Shown piece after piece: positions 1 to 5,920 of a stretch of 6,681 nt of DNA. The stretch is from Planctomycetaceae bacterium UBA4732. Lineage in GTDB: Bacteria > Planctomycetota > Planctomycetia > Gemmatales > Gemmataceae. Location of the stretch: contig DHJA01000141.1 in NCBI GenBank assembly GCA_002404095.1, positions 40,414-47,094 of the forward strand, in the 5' to 3' direction. Under the pieces are notes generated by a model. The model did not search any database. It was not told the DNA's origin and saw only the letters and a program-made list of their open reading frames with translations. The position numbers and the translations under genes were made by a program. The number at the start of each line of letters is the position of its first letter. Positions within the stretch are counted from its first letter, which is position 1.

Positions 1-51
1 GGGGAGGGAGCAAGAGGCCGCCCTCATGCCTAAATCGAGAGGCACACCCAT
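1..51 (-). other. Possible 5' end of a further operon gene, cut by the window edge
   Basis: A minus-strand frame opens with ATG at 51-49, 12 bases after the stop codon of the KS homologue, and stays open for 17 codons to the window edge; a second in-frame ATG lies at 27-25. The short gap and shared strand are what one expects of the next gene in the operon. There is no clear Shine-Dalgarno sequence, and 17 residues are too few to identify a family or to prove coding. If real, an active ketoacyl synthase or an acyl carrier protein would be a reasonable expectation, but that is a guess from context. Confidence 0.2.
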
Positions 52-63
52 TTCAGCCGACCG

Positions 64-1338
64 TCACCATTTCCGACAGACCATCGCCGCGCATTGTCCC
101 AACTCGGTAAAGCCGATCTTGAGAAAACACGGCCGCGTCACCGGCCGCGGCTCGCGCACCACCTCCACCGGACACATCCGGTCGGGTTCCTCGTAATTCA
201 GCGTGGCCGGCAACACGCCGTCGGCCTCAGCAAGCAGACTGGCCGCCAATTCCATCGGCCCCGATGCCGCTCCGCTATTGCCAAAATAACTCTTAGGGGC
301 GAAGACCGGAACTCCGTGCCCATTTCGCCCGAAGACTTCTCCCAACGCCTGGGCCTCCAGGGCGTCGGTGAGCGGCGTACTGTATCCCTGCGCGTTAACG
401 TGATCGAGATCGGCCTGGCCGACGTTCGCCTCGGTCAGGGCGATGCGGGCGGCGCGGGCCACGCCGTCGCCGTCGTGGCTGCGGTCGAAGGCGGCGCCGA
501 AACCTAACACCTCGGCGTAAATACGGCCTCCCCGGCTTCGGGCGTGTTCCAACTCTTCCATCACGAGAACGCCGCCGCCTTCCCCCAACACCACGCCGTC
601 GCGGCCGCGGTCGAACGGCCGGCACGCCCTTTCGGGGGCGTCGTTTCGTTGCGACAGCGGCGTGAACAGGCACTGGCGGGCCATCGTGCAGGGGCTGATC
701 TTAGCATCAGTGCCGCCGGCGAGGAACAAGTCCGCGCGGCCGCGCAGCACGGCGCGAAACGCCTCGCCCAGCGCTAACAAGCCGCCGAGATCGGTCTGGC
801 TAATCGTGTTGTTAGGGCCTTGCGCGTTATGCGAAATGGAGACGTGGCAGGCCGCCATGTTGGGAACGTGGTTCAGCATCCACATCGGCGGGATGCGCGG
901 GATGCCGGTTTCGCCCCACTTCTTCATGTCGATCCGATTCGGCGATCCGTCCAGGCTTTCCAACCCCGCGTAGCCTAGATCCACCAGATCGCCGGGCACC
1001 GTGCCCGTCCCGAAAACCACGCCGAATCGGGCGGGGTCAAGCGTATCCTTTTTCAATCCAGCGTCGTTCATCGCCAGCTGGGCGGCGGCCACGGCGAACT
1101 GGATGGTGCGCACCATCCCATTGAGGCGCTTGCGGTCTTTCTTTTCAAGGTAGGAGCGCGCGTCGAAGTTGAGTATTTCACCGCCGAAGCGGACGGGGAG
1201 GGCGGAGGCGTCGAACGAGTGGACGGAGTGAATGCCGCCGCGTCCCTCGCGCAGGCTCCGCCCGAAGGAAGCCGCGTCCAGGCCGATTGGGGTCACGACG
1301 CCAATCCCGGTCAGCACCGCGCGACGGGAAGCAGTCAT
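64..1338 (-). CDS. FabF-like beta-ketoacyl-ACP synthase homologue with degenerate active site
   Basis: This 424-residue protein has the length and full thiolase fold of KAS II/FabF. It starts with the typical strand (RRAVLTGIGVVTPIG, from residue 5), has the mid-protein block RPFDRGRDGVVLGEGGG (about 240-256) and the NAQGYSTP and PKSYFGN segments. Active enzymes condense acyl-ACP with malonyl-ACP in the cytoplasm using Cys-His-His. Aligned by eye to E. coli FabF (C163, H303, H340), this protein has Asp183, Gln317 and Asn354, with the 37-residue spacing of the last two and the conserved Lys (K349) kept. The C-terminal glycine-rich loop (GFGGTN in FabF) is altered as well. It is therefore unlikely to condense by the usual route and may be a KS-beta/chain-length-factor-like partner or a decarboxylating or binding subunit. 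ATG at 1338 is preferred because the KS fold begins straight after it; TTG at 1356 would add six residues. It follows the desaturase gene by 34 bases with no terminator between, so they are probably co-transcribed. Family is certain, role inferred. Confidence 0.92.
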   Translation of the reverse strand: MTASRRAVLTGIGVVTPIGLDAASFGRSLREGRGGIHSVHSFDASALPVRFGGEILNFDARSYLEKKDRKRLNGMVRTIQFAVAAAQLAMNDAGLKKDTLDPARFGVVFGTGTVPGDLVDLGYAGLESLDGSPNRIDMKKWGETGIPRIPPMWMLNHVPNMAACHVSISHNAQGPNNTISQTDLGGLLALGEAFRAVLRGRADLFLAGGTDAKISPCTMARQCLFTPLSQRNDAPERACRPFDRGRDGVVLGEGGGVLVMEELEHARSRGGRIYAEVLGFGAAFDRSHDGDGVARAARIALTEANVGQADLDHVNAQGYSTPLTDALEAQALGEVFGRNGHGVPVFAPKSYFGNSGAASGPMELAASLLAEADGVLPATLNYEEPDRMCPVEVVREPRPVTRPCFLKIGFTELGQCAAMVCRKW

Positions 1339-1372
1339 GGCGCCTGTAGGGGTCAAGATGTCGGAAACGACG

Positions 1373-2206
1373 TTACACTCGCGCGGCCGTTGGCAACATG
1401 ACCTCGCGCGGCGAGTGACGCCGTAGGTCAGTTTTTCGCAGAGCCAAGGCTTTCACGATCGGCTCAAATACCTGATAATAATACATATCATAGTCGAAAA
1501 CTCTTAAATCCTTCACTTCCTGGGTCCGCTTGCGAGAGTCGGCGAGCAAATGGACGGCGGGCATGGCGAAGCCGTTCACCACTCGCCGCAGCTGCTCCAA
1601 CGTGCCTTCGCGGTCGTCTTCCAAATAGAGCGCCACGAGCCGGCGAAAGAAATCGTAGTGGGTGCGCTCGTCGATGGCGACCAGGGTCAAGACGCGGTGG
1701 AGCGCGGGGTCGCCGCCCTCCGCCGCTAGTTGCTCGCGGAGGTTGTAGTAATGGAGCCAGGTCGCCAGTTCCTGAACCATCGTGTAACAGACCATGGCCC
1801 GGGCGTTGTCCCAAGGAAGATCCCATTCGTGCGAGAAGACCGTTTTCTCTAGGTCGGCCATCTGCTCGTCGCTGCGCATCCCGGAACGGAGCAGCCAGTC
1901 GCCGAACGCCATCGAATGTTTGGATTCTTCGTAGCCCCACGTGGCCAGCATCCAGGCCCGACCGCGGTTGGCGCGCACCTGGGGGATGAGCTTGGCGAGA
2001 TAATCGGGCAAGTACATTTCGACGGCGCAAAAGGTTTCCATGACGTCGGCGATGGCGGGGTTAAGCGACCGATTGCACTGCCCCCAAGGGACGTCTTCCC
2101 GGATGTTCCAGCGGCGTTTCTTTTCGGCGTGGTCGAAATAGTCGCGGAAGAGCAACGAAATCTTATGCAGGATTTCCGGATTTTCCGGTTGATATGCGAT
2201 GCTCAT
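1373..2206 (-). CDS. Soluble di-iron acyl-ACP desaturase family protein
   Basis: This 277-residue protein matches the ferritin-like acyl-ACP desaturases (plant stearoyl-ACP desaturase, mycobacterial DesA), which use O2, ferredoxin-type electrons and a di-iron centre to put a double bond into an ACP-bound acyl chain in the cytoplasm. All six ligands of the castor enzyme can be placed by eye: Glu63 (VEMYLPDY), Glu94 and His97 (EESKH), Glu146 (VQELATW), Glu180 and His183 (DERTH). The FAMPAVHLL segment near 213-221 matches a conserved block after the second iron-binding helix. Length fits the short bacterial members. There are no membrane segments or signal peptide. The ATG at 2206 is chosen because family similarity begins there; an upstream start at 2374 would add 56 low-complexity residues inside the divergent promoter region. 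A GTG two codons upstream (2212) is also possible; neither has a good Shine-Dalgarno. It is the first visible gene of an operon with the KS homologue, which supports a role in acyl-chain modification. Substrate and double-bond position cannot be read from sequence. Confidence 0.9.
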   Translation of the reverse strand: MSIAYQPENPEILHKISLLFRDYFDHAEKKRRWNIREDVPWGQCNRSLNPAIADVMETFCAVEMYLPDYLAKLIPQVRANRGRAWMLATWGYEESKHSMAFGDWLLRSGMRSDEQMADLEKTVFSHEWDLPWDNARAMVCYTMVQELATWLHYYNLREQLAAEGGDPALHRVLTLVAIDERTHYDFFRRLVALYLEDDREGTLEQLRRVVNGFAMPAVHLLADSRKRTQEVKDLRVFDYDMYYYQVFEPIVKALALRKTDLRRHSPREVMLPTAARV

Positions 2207-2229
2207 GCTCACGCGCTCGGGGAAAGGAG

Positions 2230-2244
2230 GTTCGGGGTCCGAAC
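2230..2244. promoter_or_regulatory. Perfect 6-bp inverted repeat in the desaturase leader
   Basis: GTTCGG and CCGAAC flank a 3-base loop, 23 bases upstream of the desaturase ATG. A second short palindrome (CAAAA/TTTTG, 2246-2258) is next to it. The pair could be an operator for a regulator or an mRNA hairpin in the leader. Short perfect inverted repeats arise by chance, so the function is only suggested by position. Confidence 0.25.
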
Positions 2245-2369
2245 GCAAAATCCTTTTGTCCCTTGACGGCCGGCCTTGAGCCATCGACCGTCCGTACGGC
2301 GACAAGGCCAAGCGGACGGCAAAGTGAGGCGTGGATCCTTGCGGACAACGACCCCCCTTCTTTCGGTTG

Positions 2370-2397
2370 AGCATACCCGATCAGTGCGGCTTAGCAA
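2370..2397 (-). promoter_or_regulatory. Candidate sigma70-type promoter for the desaturase-KS operon
   Basis: On the minus strand TTGCTA (2397-2392) and TATGCT (2375-2370) are separated by 16 bases, each matching 4 of 6 consensus positions. Transcription would start near 2363 and leave a leader of about 155 bases that contains the short inverted repeats at 2230-2258. This is a weak match in a region that must hold a promoter; planctomycete promoters are not well enough defined for certainty. Confidence 0.25.
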
Positions 2398-2447
2398 GAG
2401 GAAACCTTCGTCATTCTTCCCAGACTTCCCAACTTCTCTTCTCATAA

Positions 2448-2475
2448 TTGGCCCGCGCGTCAGGCGCGGTATACA
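2448..2475 (+). promoter_or_regulatory. Candidate promoter for the cytochrome gene with an internal inverted repeat
   Basis: TTGGCC (2448-2453) and TATACA (2470-2475) are 16 bases apart, each with 4 of 6 sigma70 consensus matches; initiation near 2482 would leave a leader of about 30 bases. An inverted repeat, CCGCGC and GCGCGG around GTCAG (2453-2469), fills almost exactly the spacer between the two hexamers, which is where a repressor or a MerR-type activator would bind. The promoter match is modest and the operator reading is inference. Confidence 0.3.
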
Positions 2476-2502
2476 CTTGCCGTTGCGGTCGTTGATTCCC
2501 AC

Positions 2503-2506
2503 AGGG
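2503..2506 (+). promoter_or_regulatory. Weak Shine-Dalgarno of the cytochrome gene
   Basis: AGGG lies 5 bases before the first of two tandem ATG codons (2512 and 2515). It supports initiation at one of these, and the signal peptide begins right after them. Confidence 0.4.
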
Positions 2507-2511
2507 CAACT

Positions 2512-5500
2512 ATGATGCAACGCCTGTTTCCCACCTGCCTGGGCATTCTCGTATTCGTAGCGCCGACGACATTCGCAGCCGACGATCTCGGTTTGCATGC
2601 GCCGCCGGGTTTCCGCGTCACGCTCTACGCAGATCAGGAGCTCGCCAACGATATTTATGCCATGACGCTGGACGCCGACGGCCGCGTCGTCGTCACCAGC
2701 GAGGGTTGGATCAAACGCTTGCTCGATACCAAGGGGACCGGCCGGGCCGACAAGGCGGAGGTCATCGCCCCGACGAGGACGGGTGGCATGGGCCTCTGTT
2801 TCGACGGCGGCGACCTCTACTTCTGCGGCGACGGCTGGTTCTCGCGCTACCACGCCGGCAAGACCAAGGGAACGCTGGAGCCGATACCAGAAAAACTCCT
2901 GCCGCTGAACTTCAGCGAACACGGCGGCCATGCCATGCGCAAAGGGCCGGACGGTTATTGGTACGTCCTCGGCGGCAACAACAGCGGCATCGACCAGCGC
3001 CACGTAACGCGGCCGAACTCGCCGGTGAAGAAGCCGACGGCCGGCGCCCTGTTGCGCTTGCCGCCGGACTGTAAGACGTGCGAGGTGATCGCCGATGGCT
3101 TCCGCAACCCTTACGACTTCGACTTCAACGCCGACGGCGAAATCTTCACTTATGACAGCGACGTGGAGGCGGATTTTTTCCTACCCTGGTATCAACCGAC
3201 GCGGCTCTTTCACATCGGTTACGGCGGCAACCACGGTTGGCAGGTGACAGGTCAGGGGCCGGGCTGGGGTAGGCCGGATTACTATCTGGACACTGTGGAT
3301 ATTCTTTATCCGATCGGTCGGGGCTCACCGACCGGCGTGACATGTTATCGACACGATCAGTTCCCGGAGCGCTATCGCGGCGGCCTCTTCGCCTGCGACT
3401 GGACTTTCGGTAGGGTCTACTTTTGCCCGCTCACGCCAACCGGAGCGACGTACAAGACGAAGCCTGAAGTGTTTTTGGAGGCGGTCGGCTCCAACGGGTT
3501 CGATCCCACCGACATCGTGGTGGCGCCCGACGGATCGCTGTTCATCAGCATGGGCGGACGCAAGACGCGCGGCGCGGTGTATCACGTCGAATACGTCGGC
3601 GACGGCAAGGCGCCGCTGCAACGACGACCGGCGCCGAAGACGGACCTCGATAAAGTGTTGCAGGCGCCGCAGCCGTTGGATGCGTGGTCGCGGGCGAAGT
3701 GGGAACCGTTGGCGAGGAAACTTGGGGCAAAGCCGTTCCTGGAAGCCATTACTGATGAGAAGCGAACGGAGGCCGACCGTGTGCGGGCCGTCGAAGTGCT
3801 GACAGAGCTTTTTGATGGTCTTCCACGCCCGACTGTGGAAAGCATCCGAAAAGCATACCCCTCCTTGGTTCACGCCAGAGTTGCTTGGTCGCTGGGCCGA
3901 AAACTAGACCCGGCTTGTGCGGCCTTATTACCCCCGATGGCGGACAAGGGCGATAAGCGCCTGCGCGTCAAGGCTCTCGAAGCCTTGGCCGACCATGCAG
4001 CCGATCCTGATCGGGAATTTGTTCGGGGCATGGGCGCCGTAATCTGGATCTTGGCCGATGACGACAAACGTGTCCGGCAGGCGGAGGCGCGATTGGCGTC
4101 TCTACTCCTGGATTACAAATGGACCAATTTGAGGCTAACCAGTGATTTTAGCGTTCATCCCGAGCCTTTTTCATGGGCGTTAGCCAAGCAGTTGCGTCAT
4201 CCCGTTGGGGAAAACCTCGCGGCGGACGTGCATACCGCGGTCGAACTTTTGAGAATCGTAGGGACCGCACGCGACCGCCAGGATGCGATCCGATTGCTCG
4301 TGCGGTCGCTCGGGGATTTCAACCTAAAAAACCCGTCCGCAGAAGTGTACGGCCCCTATTCCTTACAGAGATCGCTTAAGGGATATGAGAAAGAAGTGGA
4401 CGACGCCCGCCGGCTTATCCACGGTTGGTTCCCGTCAGGCGACGAACACCTGGATATGGAAGCCGCCCGTTTTCTAGCGATAGTGGAGGACGACGACGAC
4501 TCCACACCGGCCAAGGTCGCGGCGATGTGGACGCCTAAGAGTTCAGCGACCCTTGATATGCACTATTTAATCGTCTACTCGCGTCTACGCGGCAAGCGCG
4601 ACGGCAAATCCGCGGATCAGGTCGCCGACGCGATACTTAGCCTCGACCGCAAGCTGGAAGGGCAGGCGCAGCGCAACAAGCAGAACTGGAACGCCCGGCT
4701 CGTGGAGATTCTACCCGAACTTATCAAAAAAGATCCGCGTTTGACCGACGCCCTACTTCAGCACAAGGATTTCGTCCGAGCCGCTCACGTCGCCCTGACG
4801 GAGTGCTTCGATGAAGCTCATCGCCGTGACGCGGCCCGGCTATTTCTTTCTGCCGTCAAAAAGGACGACGACTTCGCTTGGTCGGGGCCGCTTATAGACC
4901 TGCTAAGTCTGCTGCCGGCGGCGGAAGCGAGGCCGGTGTTCCGCGAGCAATGGCCCAATCTCGGCTTGCGCGACGCTCTTCTCCTTCGGCTCGCGGACAA
5001 ACCGGAGGAAGTGGACCGCGAAAGGTTCCTAAGCGGATTGGAATCCAGCCAGCGGCAGGTGGTATTGGCTTGCCTGAGCGCGTTGGCGGAGTTGCCGCGC
5101 GATGAGGAGCCGCGTCTCATCGCGCCGCTGGTGCGACTGCTGCGGCAACTCACCCTGGAACCGAAAGAGCGTGAGGTGCGTAAGCAGGCGAGCGCCCTTT
5201 TGAACCGGCAGAGCGGCCAATCGTTCAAGCTTACCGAACAGGGCGACGATCCGGTCGCGCTCAAGCGCGTCTATCAGCCCGTATTTGCATGGTTTGATGA
5301 GAAATATCCGAAATGGACCGCCGCGGCGCAGGGCGACGCCGATGAAGACCCGGCGGTATGGACTAAACTGCTGCAAACCGTGCCGTGGGACAAGGGCGAT
5401 GCGAGACGCGGCGAAGCGCTCTTCCGCGTCCGAGCCTGCGCGACTTGTCACACTGGCGGGACGCGGCTCGGCCCCGACCTGACGGCCGTGACGAGCCGTT

Positions 5501-5805
5501 TCTCGCGCGCCGACCTCTTCGACGCCATTATCTATCCGAGTAGGGACGTGGCGCCGCCCTACCGGGTGACGCGGATCGAGACGCACGCCGGCCAGGTCTA
5601 TTTCGGCATCGTCGCCTTCTTTTCGGCCGATGGCGTCATCCTGCAAACCGGCGCCGCAACGACGGTGCGCGTGGCTACGCCGGAGATCGCCTCCCAAAGT
5701 CCGACGACGCGGTCGTTGATGCCCAATGGGTTGCTCAAGGGGCTCAAGCCGGAAGACCTTGCCGACCTCTTTAGTTATCTGCAAACGCTGAAAGCGTCGA
5801 AGTGA
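2512..5805 (+). CDS. Exported PVC-type propeller/helical-repeat/cytochrome c protein
   Basis: This 1097-residue protein matches the planctomycete-verrucomicrobial family often annotated as membrane-bound dehydrogenase with a CxxCH heme-binding domain (TIGR02604 at the N-terminus, TIGR02603 at the C-terminus). Residues 1-22 look like a Sec signal peptide with likely cleavage after TFA. Residues about 26-365 form a beta-propeller resembling PQQ glucose/sorbosone dehydrogenases, with HGGH (137-140), a GPDGYWYVLGGN strand, GFRNPYDFDFNADGE (196-210) and GYGGNHGW. Residues about 380-900 are helical and resemble degenerate HEAT repeats. The C-terminal domain (about 960-1095) is a class I cytochrome c with heme site Cys976-Ala-Thr-Cys979-His980 and probable distal ligand Met1070 in SLMPNGL. 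It should be periplasmic, passing electrons from an unknown substrate oxidised by the propeller; a sugar-related substrate is often supposed but not shown here. It stands alone on its strand, with its own promoter region. The central part has lower GC than the ends. Family is secure, substrate unknown. Confidence 0.94.
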   Translation: MMQRLFPTCLGILVFVAPTTFAADDLGLHAPPGFRVTLYADQELANDIYAMTLDADGRVVVTSEGWIKRLLDTKGTGRADKAEVIAPTRTGGMGLCFDGGDLYFCGDGWFSRYHAGKTKGTLEPIPEKLLPLNFSEHGGHAMRKGPDGYWYVLGGNNSGIDQRHVTRPNSPVKKPTAGALLRLPPDCKTCEVIADGFRNPYDFDFNADGEIFTYDSDVEADFFLPWYQPTRLFHIGYGGNHGWQVTGQGPGWGRPDYYLDTVDILYPIGRGSPTGVTCYRHDQFPERYRGGLFACDWTFGRVYFCPLTPTGATYKTKPEVFLEAVGSNGFDPTDIVVAPDGSLFISMGGRKTRGAVYHVEYVGDGKAPLQRRPAPKTDLDKVLQAPQPLDAWSRAKWEPLARKLGAKPFLEAITDEKRTEADRVRAVEVLTELFDGLPRPTVESIRKAYPSLVHARVAWSLGRKLDPACAALLPPMADKGDKRLRVKALEALADHAADPDREFVRGMGAVIWILADDDKRVRQAEARLASLLLDYKWTNLRLTSDFSVHPEPFSWALAKQLRHPVGENLAADVHTAVELLRIVGTARDRQDAIRLLVRSLGDFNLKNPSAEVYGPYSLQRSLKGYEKEVDDARRLIHGWFPSGDEHLDMEAARFLAIVEDDDDSTPAKVAAMWTPKSSATLDMHYLIVYSRLRGKRDGKSADQVADAILSLDRKLEGQAQRNKQNWNARLVEILPELIKKDPRLTDALLQHKDFVRAAHVALTECFDEAHRRDAARLFLSAVKKDDDFAWSGPLIDLLSLLPAAEARPVFREQWPNLGLRDALLLRLADKPEEVDRERFLSGLESSQRQVVLACLSALAELPRDEEPRLIAPLVRLLRQLTLEPKEREVRKQASALLNRQSGQSFKLTEQGDDPVALKRVYQPVFAWFDEKYPKWTAAAQGDADEDPAVWTKLLQTVPWDKGDARRGEALFRVRACATCHTGGTRLGPDLTAVTSRFSRADLFDAIIYPSRDVAPPYRVTRIETHAGQVYFGIVAFFSADGVILQTGAATTVRVATPEIASQSPTTRSLMPNGLLKGLKPEDLADLFSYLQTLKASK

Positions 5806-5821
5806 CGACCGAACGGACGAA

Positions 5822-5890
5822 GGCGCCTGCGTGGTAGGGGCGTGGTCTCCCCGCCCTGGACGGTTCGTGGACCGGCCGTCACGTCGTTTC
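5822..5890 (+). repeat. Left copy of the 69-bp direct repeat
   Basis: It begins with GGCGCCTG, contains REP A and ends with a 34-base tail (5857-5890) identical to that at 6648-6681. The tail holds a possible second small hairpin, GACGG (5859-5863) with CCGTC (5876-5880). Differences from the right copy are at 5830-5832, 5843 and 5847. Similarity stops abruptly to the left of 5822. Confidence 0.85.
5834..5856 (+). repeat. REP A, GTAG-footed hairpin with one stem mismatch
   Basis: GTAG is followed by GGGCGTGG, loop TCT, and CCCCGCCC. T5843 faces C5851, so the 8-bp stem has one mismatch and this is the only imperfect copy of five. It lies 28 bases after the cytochrome stop codon and is inverted relative to REP B. 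With no U-tract it is not a classic intrinsic terminator, though it could stall transcripts or protect the 3' end. Confidence 0.85.
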
Positions 5891-5897
5891 ACCTCGC

Positions 5898-5920
5898 GGG
5901 CGGGGAAACCCCGCCCCTAC
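5898..5920 (-). repeat. REP B, overlapping the RAYT stop codon
   Basis: Read on the minus strand this is GTAG, GGGCGGGG, loop TTT, CCCCGCCC, a perfect 8-bp stem. The TAG inside its GTAG foot (5919-5917) is the stop codon of the RAYT gene. With REP A it forms a tip-to-tip inverted pair over a 41-base spacer, like the BIMEs of enterobacteria, lying between two convergent genes. The pair could fold as two hairpins or as one long cruciform. Confidence 0.9.

Larger units (their letters stand above)
2207..2511. other. Divergent intergenic region with promoters and short inverted repeats
   Basis: These 305 bases separate the minus-strand desaturase operon from the plus-strand cytochrome gene, so both 5' regions lie here. 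I see candidate promoters in each direction (listed separately) and several small inverted repeats: GTTCGG/CCGAAC (2230-2244, 3-base loop), CAAAA/TTTTG (2246-2258, 3-base loop), CCGTCCG/CGGACGG (2288-2319, 18-base loop) and CCGCGC/GCGCGG (2453-2469, 5-base loop). No RNA gene or convincing small protein was found. Frames open across this stretch are continuations of the neighbours or chance. Confidence 0.6.

Noticed and set aside
27..44. Small inverted repeat TGCCT/AGGCA after the KS gene as a terminator
   Set aside because: Only a 5-bp stem with an 8-base loop and no T-tract; it also lies within a frame that may belong to the next gene.
187..190. CxxC motif in the propeller (Cys187, Cys190) as a second heme site
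   Set aside because: The residue after the second Cys is Glu, not His, so it is not a c-type heme motif.
1339..1356. TTG start for the KS homologue, six residues upstream of the ATG
   Set aside because: No Shine-Dalgarno precedes it, and the KS fold begins directly after the ATG at 1338, so the shorter form is more likely.
2207..2374. 56-residue N-terminal extension of the desaturase from an ATG at 2374
   Set aside because: The extra residues show no desaturase similarity, are Arg/Pro/Gly-rich, and would fill the divergent promoter region.
2209..3003. 264-codon minus-strand open frame over the intergenic region and the start of the cytochrome gene
   Set aside because: It runs antisense to a clearly coding signal peptide and propeller, and its translation has no recognisable motif; long antisense frames are common in GC-rich genes.
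5029..5892. 287-codon minus-strand open frame opposite the cytochrome C-terminus
   Set aside because: It is antisense to the CxxCH domain, starts inside the REP tail and has a low-complexity, Arg-rich translation.
5834..5920. Classic rho-independent terminator
   Set aside because: The hairpins are strong but have no T-tract after the stem on either strand.
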